Shown: piece by piece, positions 34,851 to 43,506 of the stretch
Layout of the letters: every line of letters begins with the position of its first letter
Numbering within the stretch: position 1 is the stretch's first letter
Source of the DNA: Salinicoccus sp. RF5
Lineage (GTDB): Bacteria > Bacillota > Bacilli > Staphylococcales > Salinicoccaceae
Assembly (NCBI RefSeq): GCF_020786625.1
Contig: NZ_JAJGRC010000002.1
Span: 248,001 to 312,000 of the forward strand
DNA length: 64,000 nt
Reading direction: 5' to 3'
Program-made: the position numbers and the translations under genes
Notes under the pieces: generated by a model
What the model saw: only the letters and a program-made list of their open reading frames with translations
Databases searched by the model: none
Told to the model about the DNA's origin: nothing

Positions 34851-36509
34851 CTAGTACGGATCGGATTCGTGTCCTTTATCGACTGCGTCTTCAGCAGCCT
34901 GCTGCTGGGCGGCAGTGCCCTTGCCATATCTGGATTTCTCTCCAGCTTCACGGCCGGGCATTTCGGTGTCGTCGCCCATCTCCTGCATTTCCTTCACCTT
35001 TGCTTCGATGCCTTCCTTGACGCGGCGTCCGTATTCTTCGTCCGCCTGCGTGAAGTGGTGGACCATGGCCTCCTGTATGCGCTCGTCACACTGTGAGAGT
35101 ACATTGGAGAGGTTCTTGATCAGTTCGTCGCGTTCCCAGTCCTCGAAGCCACGGTACGTCTCACCGGCCTGGCCGTAGTTGTTCGGACGGTCGATCGGCT
35201 TCGTCATCGCCGCAGCGTTGTATGTCGGCTGATGCTGTGGTGCCTCTTCAGGCGCCTCCTCGAGACCGCCGGTCATGGATGGTTCATAGTTGATGCTCGG
35301 ATCCCTGCTGCCTTCGCTCGGATCACGATGGTCGAGCTGTCCGCGGTGCTGGTTTGTGCGTACGTTGGTCTTCGGCCTGTTGACAGGCACCTGCAGATAG
35401 TTGGCACCGACACGGTAGCGCTGCGTATCGGAGTAGGAGAATGTACGGCCGATCAGCATCTTGTCGTCGGAGAAATCCATGCCGTCGACGAGTACACCGG
35501 TACCGAATGACGCCTGTTCGATCTGGGCGTGGAAGTCCGTCGGATTTTCATTAAGCACCATGCGTCCGACCGGCTTCCAAGGGAACTTGTCCTCAGGCCA
35601 GAGTTTCGTATCATCGAGTGGATCGAAGTCCAGTTCTTCATGATAGTCATCCTCCATAATCTGAACGAACAGTTCCCATTCAGGATAGTTGCCGCGTTCG
35701 ATCGCGGTGTAGAGGTCCTGTGTCGCATGGGCGACATTCTGGGACTGGATATCGTGCGCTTCTTCCTGTGTCAGGTTGCGGATGCCCTGTTTCGGCTCCC
35801 AGTGGTATTTGACGAGGACCGCTTCCCCTTTGTCATTCACCCACTTGTACGTGTTGACGCCGGAACCCTGCATATGCCGGTAGGAGGCAGGGATGCCCCA
35901 GGGCGAGAACAGGAATGTGATCATGTGCGTCGCTTCCGGAGAACGGGAGACGAAATCGAACATCCGTGTCGGATCGGGCACATTGGATACAGGATCTGCC
36001 TTGAAGGCGTGGATCATATCCGGGAACTTCATGGCATCACGGATGAAGAAGATCTTCAGATTGTTGCCGACGAGGTCCCAGTTGCCGTCCTCCGTATACA
36101 TTTTTACAGCGAAGCCCCGTGGATCCCGTTCCGTTTCCGGAGAGTCCTTGGCACCTGCGACAGTGGAGAAGCGTACCATGAGCGGCGTCTTCTTGCCTTC
36201 GCCGGAAAATACTTTGGCGCGTGTGTACTTTTCCACCGGTTCATCACCGACTTTGCCGTATGTTTCAAAGTAGCCGAATGCACCGGTGCCTCGTGCGTGC
36301 ACTACGCGTTCCGGCACTTCTTCCCGGTCGAAGTGCGACATCTTTTCAAGGAAATGGTAGTTCTCCATCGTCGCCGGCCCCCGGTCGCCGATGGTGCGCA
36401 AGTTCTGGTTATCTGTGACGGGCCGGCCCTGCCGGGTCGTCAGCGTATCGCGTTCCGCCTCTTTTTCTCGTGGAATCTCATTTTCTTTCTGATAGTTCTT
36501 ATCTGCCAA
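34851..36509 (-). CDS. katA: Monofunctional haem catalase
   Basis: A 552-residue clade-type haem catalase. The catalytic histidine is in [14 protein letters not shown], the catalytic asparagine in [22 protein letters not shown], and the haem-ligand tyrosine in [14 protein letters not shown]. It is longer than typical small-subunit catalases (about 480-505) because of an acidic tail of some 45 residues ([20 protein letters not shown] and beyond). TTG 36509 is chosen because AGGAGG lies eight bases upstream; TTG 36515 is too close. It disproportionates hydrogen peroxide, which flavin monooxygenases and quinones generate. A possible PerR box lies upstream. Confidence 0.96.
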   Translation of the reverse strand: MADKNYQKENEIPREKEAERDTLTTRQGRPVTDNQNLRTIGDRGPATMENYHFLEKMSHFDREEVPERVVHARGTGAFGYFETYGKVGDEPVEKYTRAKVFSGEGKKTPLMVRFSTVAGAKDSPETERDPRGFAVKMYTEDGNWDLVGNNLKIFFIRDAMKFPDMIHAFKADPVSNVPDPTRMFDFVSRSPEATHMITFLFSPWGIPASYRHMQGSGVNTYKWVNDKGEAVLVKYHWEPKQGIRNLTQEEAHDIQSQNVAHATQDLYTAIERGNYPEWELFVQIMEDDYHEELDFDPLDDTKLWPEDKFPWKPVGRMVLNENPTDFHAQIEQASFGTGVLVDGMDFSDDKMLIGRTFSYSDTQRYRVGANYLQVPVNRPKTNVRTNQHRGQLDHRDPSEGSRDPSINYEPSMTGGLEEAPEEAPQHQPTYNAAAMTKPIDRPNNYGQAGETYRGFEDWERDELIKNLSNVLSQCDERIQEAMVHHFTQADEEYGRRVKEGIEAKVKEMQEMGDDTEMPGREAGEKSRYGKGTAAQQQAAEDAVDKGHESDPY

Positions 36510-36615
36510 AACCAAAACCTCCTATAATATAGTTCTTGACCAATTACGGAAAGATGATGCTTGGGAAATATCAATCAGAACAGTCCGCAGTTTATACTGC
36601 TCCCAATTTGTACAT

Positions 36616-36630
36616 CTACAATTATAGTAA
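36616..36630. promoter_or_regulatory. Possible PerR box upstream of katA
   Basis: CTACAATTATAGTAA agrees with TTATAATNATTATAA at about 10 of 14 defined positions. Peroxide control of katA by PerR is usual in Firmicutes, but this match is imperfect. Confidence 0.35.
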
Positions 36631-36764
36631 CGTAATATTCTGAAATCAAATCATAGGCATGGAATATCTATTGAATATAATTCCTACTAAAAAAATAAGG
36701 TTTAGTGTTGACTTTGATTCAGGCATGGGATATATTAGTCAACATAACTTAATAATTCAGAAAA

Positions 36765-36866
36765 TTCTTATCCAGAGAGGTGGAGGGACTGGCCCTTTGA
36801 AGCCTCGGCAACAGACCGTATGTGAACTGTGCCAATTCCAGTAGCGATTTGCTAGAAGATGAGAAG
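36765..36866 (+). ncRNA. SAM-I (S-box) riboswitch
   Basis: TTCTTATC and GATGAGAA close the P1 helix. The core contains AGAGAGGTGGAGGGACTGGC, CCTTTGAAGCCTCGGCAACA and the P3 and P4 segments expected of the S-box. A terminator hairpin follows. It controls the monooxygenase gene at 36949, so that gene should be expressed when S-adenosylmethionine is scarce. Confidence 0.93.
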
Positions 36867-36886
36867 AGAGTTCTATTTTATAAATA

Positions 36887-36923
36887 AAGCCCCTCTTCTT
36901 ATCTACAAGAAGCAGGGGCTTTT
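36887..36923 (+). terminator. Riboswitch expression-platform terminator
   Basis: AAAGCCCCT with inner TTCTT pairs with AAGAA and AGGGGCTTTT. It ends about 25 bases before the start codon and would form when SAM is bound. Confidence 0.85.
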
Positions 36924-36948
36924 CAATATCAAAAACGGAGGTATGTAC

Positions 36949-38328
36949 ATGTCAAAAAAACAGATTCATCTCAACGGTTTCATCCAAAATTCGCCATCAC
37001 CGCATTCTACAGGACTCTGGAAGCATGAAAAGGACCAGGGGACTCGCCACAACCGCCTGGACTATTGGACCGGTACAGCAAAGACTCTGGAACGCGGTAA
37101 ATTCGATGCGCTCTTCATTGCGGATGTTCTCGGCACATACAGCGTCTACGGCAACAGCCATGATGCAGCGGCGAAGCATGCCGTACAGCTTCCCGCCCAT
37201 GACCCGACACTTGTGATTCCTGCCATGGCGGCCGTCACGAAGCACCTCGGGTTCGCACCGACGATTTCGACTACATACGCACAACCCTATTCATTGGCCC
37301 GCCAGCTGTCGACGCTGGATCATCTGACGGAAGGGCGGGTCGCATGGAATGTCGTGACTTCATACCTTGAGAGCGAGGCGGTGAATATGGGGCTTGAACA
37401 GCGTCTGCCGAAGGAGATGCGCTATAACCGGGCAGATGAGTTCCTCGAAGTCGTGTACAAGCTCTGGGAGGACAGCTGGGAGGCGGATGCCGTCCAACAT
37501 GATAGGGAGAAGGATACTTTTGCCGATCCGGATAAGGTGCACATGATCAACCACCGCGGTGAATTCTTCAATGTGCCCGGACCCCACCTTGTGGAACCTT
37601 CACCCCAGAGGACGCCAGTGCTCTTCCAGGCGGGTGCATCGCCAAAGGGACGCGACTTTGCAGCGAAGCATGCAGAAGCGGTCTTCACGAAGAACCATTC
37701 GCTCGAGGCGCTGGCGGCCTACGTGAAGGATATCAGGGAGCGTACGGTGGCCCAGGGCAGGAATGCAGATGACGTCAAAGTGTTTCCGATGATCCTGCCG
37801 ATCATCGGGGAGACCGAGGCGGCAGCCTACGAGAAGTATGAAGCACTCCAGGACAGTGTGAGCTATGAAGGCACGGCATCCCTCCTGTCCGGCCATACGG
37901 GCATCGACTTCTCTCAGTATGATCCGGACCAGTATATCGAAGACATTGAGACGGAAGCGGTGCAGGGGAACCTCGACATGTATACGAAGGATCCGAACCG
38001 CAAATGGACATTGCGGGAAGCAATCAAGAACCACGGACTCGGCAATGGGACGGTGAAGTTCATCGGTACGCCGGCACAGATTGCGGACCGGATTGAAGAG
38101 TGGGCCATAGAGGGCGATGCGGATGGCTTCAACATCGCCCAGACCTATTCGCCGGGCACGTTCGAGGAGTTCGTCGACCTTGTCGTCCCTGAACTGCAGG
38201 CGCGCGGCATCTACCGCACGGAATATGAAGGGGAGACGCTCAGGGAGAACATGTTCGGAAAAGGAAGGAAACATCTTGCAGACAATCATCCCGCAAAGAG
38301 GCCAAGCCTTGCCGGGCAGTGGCACTAG
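36949..38328 (+). CDS. NtaA/SnaA/DszA-family flavin monooxygenase (CmoJ/YtnJ-like)
   Basis: A 459-residue bacterial luciferase-like FMN monooxygenase. HLNGFIQNSPSPHSTGLWKH starts it, WTGTAKTLERGKFDALFIAD follows, and the family signature DHLTEGRVAWNVVTSYLESEA with later GPHLVEPSPQRTPVLFQAG is clear. Relatives CmoJ/YtnJ, DszA and SnaA cut carbon-sulfur bonds using reduced FMN. A SAM riboswitch lies upstream, so a sulfur-scavenging role is likely; a thioether such as an S-alkylated cysteine is a good candidate. ATG 36949 sits seven bases after GGAGG. A symporter gene follows after 20 bp. Confidence 0.9.
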   Translation: MSKKQIHLNGFIQNSPSPHSTGLWKHEKDQGTRHNRLDYWTGTAKTLERGKFDALFIADVLGTYSVYGNSHDAAAKHAVQLPAHDPTLVIPAMAAVTKHLGFAPTISTTYAQPYSLARQLSTLDHLTEGRVAWNVVTSYLESEAVNMGLEQRLPKEMRYNRADEFLEVVYKLWEDSWEADAVQHDREKDTFADPDKVHMINHRGEFFNVPGPHLVEPSPQRTPVLFQAGASPKGRDFAAKHAEAVFTKNHSLEALAAYVKDIRERTVAQGRNADDVKVFPMILPIIGETEAAAYEKYEALQDSVSYEGTASLLSGHTGIDFSQYDPDQYIEDIETEAVQGNLDMYTKDPNRKWTLREAIKNHGLGNGTVKFIGTPAQIADRIEEWAIEGDADGFNIAQTYSPGTFEEFVDLVVPELQARGIYRTEYEGETLRENMFGKGRKHLADNHPAKRPSLAGQWH

Positions 38329-38348
38329 GGTAGGGAAAGGAGACACAT

Positions 38349-39845
38349 ATGGAACAGATAACTTTATATACTTGGATCGGCTTTTCGGCATTCCTTCTGC
38401 TGATGCTTGCGGTCGGCTATCTGAGTTCAAGAAAAATGAAGACCATCGGTGATTTTGCGACAGGCGGCGGCAAGCTTGGTCCATATGTACTGGGCTTCTC
38501 CTTCGCCGCAACGTATTTGAGTGCAGCAACCTTCCTCGGGTATCCGGGGTGGTCCCATGAATGGGGGCTGTCCAACCTCTGGCTGTTCCTGGCTATCATT
38601 GCAGGCGGGCCGGTTGGTGTCCTTATGGTGGCCAAGAAGGTGCGTAAGCTGAATACGAAGCAGAAGTCCCTTTCCCTGCCGGACTGGCTTGGGGATTTCT
38701 ATAAAAGCGACATCCTGCGGGTGGGGACGGCCCTCATCCTGCTGTTCAACATATTCTACATCGCCGCACAGTTCGTTGCAGGTGCACGGATATTCGAGTA
38801 TCTGCTCGGCATGTCCTACACGACCGGCCTCATACTCATTGCGGTCATCGTCGTCGTCTATGTATTCGCAGGCGGTGCACTGGCCGACATATATACAGAT
38901 GCCATCCAGGCTGTGCTGATGGCGGTCACTGCCATCGTCATATTCATCTCGGGCATCGTCATATTCTGGCGCGGGAGCATCGCGGATACATTTTCCGGCA
39001 TTTCAGGCAACCTTGCTTCACAGAATGAAAATCTCGTGAAGGTATTCAATCCCGAATCCCTACACTTCTATTCCTTTGGGGCCGTATTCGGCGCCATCGC
39101 CATCCAGTGGGCGTTCGCTTCCGCTCCGCACCTGTTCAACAAGGTGCTCGGACTGAAGCATGAGAAGGATCTCGGCAAGATGATCGCGACCTACGTCGTC
39201 GTCGCTTCCCTATGTGTGCTTGTCCTCTTCGGCGGCCTATACAGCCGGGCGGCACTCGGCGATTCGGTCGCTGCAGCGGACCTGGCGCTCGTCGACTACA
39301 TCATCTGGGCGTTCCCTGCCATATTCGTCGCATTTTTCGGCGTCGTCATCCTGGCTGCTGCGATGTCCACGACAGACGGCATCTTCGTATCCATTTCGAC
39401 GGTGTTCGCCAACGATATCTTCCTGAAGTTCCTGGTGAAGCGCAAGATCGTCAAAGTGAGCGACGAAAAAGCACAGCGCATCGCCTTCCAGATCAGCCGC
39501 ATGACGGTGCCGGTCATCGGTCTGCTGGCATTGCTCATCGTCCTCCGGCCGCCTGAATATATGGGTGACATCATGTGGATCGGCATCTCCGGCATCGCCG
39601 CCGGAACGATGGGGCCGATACTGCAGGCCGTCTATGCGAAGCGTCGGGCGCCGGCACGTGCGGCTGAGCTGTCGATGATCGTGGGCTTGGGCTCCTACCT
39701 GTTCCTCTATTTCAGCGGAATCATTCCAAGTACGATGTCGGCAGGGGCTGTGGCGACCTTCATCGGAATCGCCACCATCAATATCGCTTCTTGGGTGCTC
39801 CGCCCATCTACAGCGGTGAAACCGGCAGAAGAGGGGGGATCCTGA
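38349..39845 (+). CDS. Sodium:solute symporter (SSS family)
   Basis: A 498-residue symporter with about 13 helices. It opens with WIGFSAFLLLMLAVGYLSSRKM and has the helix-1/2 motif GDFATGGGKLGPYVLGFSF, a GYPGWSHEWG loop and FAGGALADIYTDAIQ. MSTTDGIFVSISTVFANDIF is the conserved later region. The transported solute is unknown; position after a SAM-riboswitch-controlled monooxygenase suggests an organic sulfur compound or related amino acid. Its TGA overlaps the ATG of a small membrane protein. Confidence 0.9.
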   Translation: MEQITLYTWIGFSAFLLLMLAVGYLSSRKMKTIGDFATGGGKLGPYVLGFSFAATYLSAATFLGYPGWSHEWGLSNLWLFLAIIAGGPVGVLMVAKKVRKLNTKQKSLSLPDWLGDFYKSDILRVGTALILLFNIFYIAAQFVAGARIFEYLLGMSYTTGLILIAVIVVVYVFAGGALADIYTDAIQAVLMAVTAIVIFISGIVIFWRGSIADTFSGISGNLASQNENLVKVFNPESLHFYSFGAVFGAIAIQWAFASAPHLFNKVLGLKHEKDLGKMIATYVVVASLCVLVLFGGLYSRAALGDSVAAADLALVDYIIWAFPAIFVAFFGVVILAAAMSTTDGIFVSISTVFANDIFLKFLVKRKIVKVSDEKAQRIAFQISRMTVPVIGLLALLIVLRPPEYMGDIMWIGISGIAAGTMGPILQAVYAKRRAPARAAELSMIVGLGSYLFLYFSGIIPSTMSAGAVATFIGIATINIASWVLRPSTAVKPAEEGGS

Positions 39846-39946
39846 TGTTCGTAAATGAAATGCTGTCCATATGGCTTTACGGGTTTGTTGGGGCGTTGAC
39901 CTTCATCGGCCTGTTCATATGGAAGGGCTATATGAAGGAAGAATAG
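39845..39946 (+). CDS. Symporter small accessory protein, 33 residues
   Basis: A 33-residue ORF, MFVNEMLSIWLYGFVGALTF and 13 more, ending YMKEE. It has one membrane helix and a short basic-acidic tail. Its ATG overlaps the TGA of the symporter gene by one base, so it is translationally coupled. Such mini-proteins following SSS symporters are now recognised as a family of small accessory proteins; a role in symporter stability or targeting is inferred. A terminator follows directly. Confidence 0.8.
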   Translation: MFVNEMLSIWLYGFVGALTFIGLFIWKGYMKEE

Positions 39947-39947
39947 A

Positions 39948-39980
39948 AGGACGCCATGCGAGTACTCGCATGGCGTCTTT
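39948..39980. terminator. Terminator after symporter unit
   Basis: GACGCCATGCGA and TCGCATGGCGTC form a perfect 12-bp stem with a 4-base loop, followed by TTTAT. It also lies at the end of the minus-strand M20 remnant. Confidence 0.88.
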
Positions 39981-39987
39981 ATCATTA

Positions 39988-40215
39988 TTATACATTTGCC
40001 AACATTTTAAACATATTACACCCTGTTTTTATATGCTCATCGATGAAATCATACTCTGAAGTGTGGAGGGGCGGGTGATCCTCCCCATTGCCCATATAAA
40101 AGTATGCCGCAGACACTTCTTTGGCATAGTGGCCGAAATCTTCGTTGGAGAGTTCGGGGTTCGCATGCAGTTCATGGCGCAGTTCTCTGGCGCGTTCAAA
40201 GTTGTTGATCTCCAT
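39988..40215 (-). pseudogene. M20 amidohydrolase remnant with large internal deletion
   Basis: A 75-residue frame with an intact ATG and GAGGAGTGGAG upstream. Its first 25 residues (ERARELRHELHANPELSNED) match the N-terminus of M20 amidohydrolases. The rest (AAYFYMGNGEDHPPLHTSEY and on to the end) matches the extreme C-terminus of the same family. About 300 residues in between, including the metal-binding CGHDxH region, are missing, yet the frame is kept. It cannot be catalytic. A full-length relative lies at 41929 on the other strand but is not its direct source. Confidence 0.75.
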
Positions 40216-40379
40216 ATCTCCACTCCTCATCAAAATTCTTATATCTTCAAGAAAACTCTAGCATGCCGTCATCCATAAGTAAATTTATGATTGTTCTGAA
40301 AATTGGTCTTGTGGTTTAACGGGTTGTCTGCAATAATGTTACTATTATTTGAAATTTGAAAAAGAGGAAGGGTATACAT

Positions 40380-41909
40380 ATGGAAAATAATCAAAAAAGG
40401 GGAATCTTCAACCGTTTCCTCGATGTGGTCGAAAGGGTGGGGAATAAACTTCCCGATCCGATCGTACTGTTCATCATCCTGATGTTTACGATTCTCGGCG
40501 CCTCATTCATCGGCGGCATGCTCAAATGGGAAGCCGTAAATCCTGCAGACGGTGAAACGATCCAGGCGGTGAACCTGCTCAATGGGGAAGGAATCGTCCG
40601 CATCTTCACGGAAGCAATTACGAATTTCAGTGAATTTCCACCACTCGGCATGGTGCTGGTCGTCATGATCGGTATCGGAATGGCCGAGAAATCAGGGTAC
40701 TTCGAGACAGCTATGAAGCGGGCCATCGAAGTATCTCCGCAGAAACTCATCCTGCCTGCCATCATCCTGGTCGGCATCGTGGGTAACGTTGCCGGTGACG
40801 CGGCACCGATCATCCTGCCACCGATTGCGGCCATGGTCGTCATGAAGCTCGGCTACCATCCGTTCGTGGGGCTGGTCATGGCGTACGCGGCTTCCCTCGG
40901 TGCATTCGCAGCCAACGTCATCCCAGGGATGACTGAAGCACTGGCACTTGCGTTCACGGAACCTGCTGCACAGCTGATCGATCCGGACTATACGGGCAGC
41001 CTGCTCATGAACTACTACTTTACGGCAGTGGCGACTGTATTCCTGCTTGCGATCGTCTATTTTGTGACGAAAAAGATTACAGTGCCCCGACTTGGTACAT
41101 ATGAAGGATTGGAGACGGCGGATCATGAACCATTGGAGAAGAAGGAGATTGTGGCCCTCAGGTGGGCGAACATCTCCGCACTCCTGACATTCATTATCTT
41201 CATGGTGTTCCTCCTACCTGAGAATGCGATATTCCGTAATGCTGAAACGGGCTCCATCATCCAGGATTCGCCGTTCATGAATTCAATCATATTCATATTG
41301 ACGATCTTCTTCTTCGTCCCGGGCCTCGTCTATGGCCTCAAGGCCGGCACAATCCGTTCGACGAAGGACTTCGGCAGCATGCTCGGGGATGCGATGGGTA
41401 CGATGGGAAGCTATGTCGTCCTCGTATTCTTCGCCGCCCAGATGCTCGCCTACTTCAGCTGGAGCAACCTCGGGCCGATCATTGCCATCAAGGGTGCGAA
41501 CGCGCTTGAGGCGGTGAACGCCTCCGGCATTCCGCTCATCATCGGATTCATCCTGCTGGCTGGCCTCATCAACCTGCTGATCGGCAGCGCCTCGGCAAAA
41601 TGGGCCATCCTGGCCCCGGTGTTCGTACCGATGTTCATGCTGCTCGGCTATGACCCGGCATTCACGCAGATGCTCTACCGTATCGGCGATTCATTCACGA
41701 ATCCGATCACACCGATGCTGCCGTATCTGCCGCTGCTGCTCGCATTTGCGCAGCGTTACGATAAGAACGCCGGACTCGGCACACTGCTGTCGGCCCTGCT
41801 GCCGTATTCGATCGTCCTGTTCTTCGCATGGACGATACTACTCATTGTATGGTACCTGATCGGCATACCTCTCGGTATCGACGGACCGATCTACCTGCCT
41901 GAATCTTGA
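40380..41909 (+). CDS. AbgT family transporter
   Basis: A 509-residue polytopic protein of the AbgT (p-aminobenzoyl-glutamate transporter) family. It begins with an LDVVERVGNKLPDPIVLFII motif and has GNVAGDAAPIILPPIAAMVV and IGSASAKWAILAPVFVPMFM, both typical of the family. ATG 40380 follows GAGGAAGG. A matching M20 amidohydrolase follows after 19 bp, as AbgT pairs with AbgAB in Escherichia coli. The pair would import and hydrolyse an N-acyl amino acid or similar amide. No riboswitch precedes this pair. Confidence 0.92.
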   Translation: MENNQKRGIFNRFLDVVERVGNKLPDPIVLFIILMFTILGASFIGGMLKWEAVNPADGETIQAVNLLNGEGIVRIFTEAITNFSEFPPLGMVLVVMIGIGMAEKSGYFETAMKRAIEVSPQKLILPAIILVGIVGNVAGDAAPIILPPIAAMVVMKLGYHPFVGLVMAYAASLGAFAANVIPGMTEALALAFTEPAAQLIDPDYTGSLLMNYYFTAVATVFLLAIVYFVTKKITVPRLGTYEGLETADHEPLEKKEIVALRWANISALLTFIIFMVFLLPENAIFRNAETGSIIQDSPFMNSIIFILTIFFFVPGLVYGLKAGTIRSTKDFGSMLGDAMGTMGSYVVLVFFAAQMLAYFSWSNLGPIIAIKGANALEAVNASGIPLIIGFILLAGLINLLIGSASAKWAILAPVFVPMFMLLGYDPAFTQMLYRIGDSFTNPITPMLPYLPLLLAFAQRYDKNAGLGTLLSALLPYSIVLFFAWTILLIVWYLIGIPLGIDGPIYLPES

Positions 41910-41928
41910 TAATTGAGGAGAATGGAAA

Positions 41929-43101
41929 ATGAACCTGCAACAACAGATTGAAAAAGTAATGGAAGCAGTCGTCACATGGCGCCGCACCATGCACAAGCAT
42001 CCTGAACTGTCATTCCAGGAACATTGGACAAGCAGCTATATAAAGTCGGAACTTGAAAAGATGGGGGACATTGAAATCTCCCAGCCGACGGAAACGAGCG
42101 TCCTCGGCATCATCAGGGGAGCGAAGCCGGGACGGAAGATCGGGCTCCGTGCAGACATCGATGCCCTCCAGATACAGGAGGAGAGGAGCGATATCGATTT
42201 CGTCTCCGAGAAGGAAGGTGTGATGCATGCATGCGGCCACGACGGACACGCAGCCATCCTGCTCGGTGCCGCCAAAGTGCTCGTGCAGAATATCGATGAC
42301 CTTCACGGCGAAGTCTATCTGATCTTCCAGCATGCTGAGGAGGAACCGCCGGGCGGGGCGCAGGAAATGGTGGCTACCGGACTTTTTGATGATCTCGACT
42401 TCATCTATGGGCAGCACCTGTTCACGCCGATACCGACCGGCAAGATCGGCATCACGAACGGACCGATCACATCGAATTCCGACACATTCGACCTGAAAAT
42501 CCAGGGACGGGGCGGACATGCCTCACAGCCCGAGAACTCGATCGACCCGATCGTCATCGGCGGTCAGATCATCAGCCAGTTCCAGACGATCATTTCACGG
42601 ATTGCTTCACCGCTCGATTCCGCCGTCATCTCGACGACGAAATTCCATGCCGGCAGTGCGAAGAACATCATCCCGGACAACGCCATGCTCGAAGGCAGCG
42701 TGCGCACCATCAATGATGAGACACGGGAGATGGTCAGAGAGCGTATGGAAAAGGCGGTCAAAGGCGTCTGCGACATGTACGGGGCAACTTATGACTTTTC
42801 ATTCAACTACGGCTATTCTGCTGTAGTGAATGAAGATGCTGTGACGGACAGGGTCAGAAGGATGGCGACAGAGGAATTTGGGGACAAGGTATTTGAGTAT
42901 CCGCTCGCAATGGGCGGGGAAGACTTCGCCGCCTTCTCCCGCATCATACCGGCGACCTATGCCTGGATCGGTGCAGGCAACAAGGAGAAGGATATGGAAT
43001 ATCCACACCACCATCCGAAGTTCGGCATCGATGAAGACAGCTTCATCGACGGCGTGAAGATGATGGTCCTGACGGCATTTGAAATGACACAGCCTGAATA
43101 A
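41929..43101 (+). CDS. M20 family amidohydrolase
   Basis: A 390-residue metallo-amidohydrolase like N-acetyl- or N-acyl-amino acid deacylases (HipO, SndA/YxeP, AbgA). RRTMHKHPELSFQE is the N-terminal motif. The metal-binding residues are in HACGHDGHAA and QHAEEEPPGG, and GRGGHASQPENSIDP begins the dimerisation domain. The C-terminal GGEDFAAFSRIIPATYAWIG is intact. It is encoded directly after the AbgT transporter, so it likely acts on what that imports. In Bacillus, relatives deacetylate N-acetylated S-substituted cysteines for CmoJ-type oxidation, which fits the gene at 36949. Confidence 0.93.
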   Translation: MNLQQQIEKVMEAVVTWRRTMHKHPELSFQEHWTSSYIKSELEKMGDIEISQPTETSVLGIIRGAKPGRKIGLRADIDALQIQEERSDIDFVSEKEGVMHACGHDGHAAILLGAAKVLVQNIDDLHGEVYLIFQHAEEEPPGGAQEMVATGLFDDLDFIYGQHLFTPIPTGKIGITNGPITSNSDTFDLKIQGRGGHASQPENSIDPIVIGGQIISQFQTIISRIASPLDSAVISTTKFHAGSAKNIIPDNAMLEGSVRTINDETREMVRERMEKAVKGVCDMYGATYDFSFNYGYSAVVNEDAVTDRVRRMATEEFGDKVFEYPLAMGGEDFAAFSRIIPATYAWIGAGNKEKDMEYPHHHPKFGIDEDSFIDGVKMMVLTAFEMTQPE

Positions 43102-43116
43102 TTTTGGAATCAAACG

Positions 43117-43153
43117 AAAAATGACCTGGTCCTAAGAGGATCAGGTCATTTTT
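43117..43153 (+). terminator. Terminator after M20 gene
   Basis: AAAAATGACCTG and CAGGTCATTTTT are perfectly paired around a 13-base loop with a T run. Confidence 0.88.
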
Positions 43154-43175
43154 GATGGGGGAGTGTTTTTCGTCC

Positions 43176-43498
43176 AACTTGCCATCGTTTCGGCTGCGAT
43201 GGTGAATTAACGGTTTAACTTGCCATCGTTTCGGCTGCGATGGTGAATTAGCGGTTTAACTTGCCATCGTTTCGGCTGCGATGGTGAATTAGCGGTTTAA
43301 CTTGCCATCGTTTCGGCTGCGATGGTGAATTAGCGGTTTAACTTGCCATCGTTTCGGTTGCGATGGTGAATTAGCGGTTTAACTTGCCATCGTTTCGATT
43401 GCGATGGTGAATTAGCGGTTTAACTTGCCATCGTTTCGGTTGCGATGGTGAATTGGGAGCCTAACTCGCAGTCGGAAACGCTGCGACTGTGAATAGAC
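43176..43498. repeat. Eight tandem 41-bp hairpin repeats
   Basis: Units start at 43176, 43217, 43258, 43299, 43340, 43381, 43422 and 43463, exactly 41 bp apart. The first seven are almost identical. Each holds CCATCG, a 9-base loop and CGATGG, extended to nine pairs by G-T and T-A pairs. The eighth is strongly diverged but keeps phase and hairpin: its arms are CAGTCG and CGACTG, a compensated change. There are no spacers. The array fills the gap between convergent genes and ends just before the NhaC-family stop. Function is unknown. Confidence 0.92.
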
Positions 43499-43506
43499 GA
43501 CATCCG

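Noticed and set aside
35529..36527. 332-residue open frame opposite katA
   Set aside because: Antisense to catalase; composition and lack of a ribosome site argue against a real gene.
43176..43498. Possible CRISPR array
   Set aside because: The repeats are directly tandem with a 41-bp period and no unique spacers, and no cas genes are nearby.
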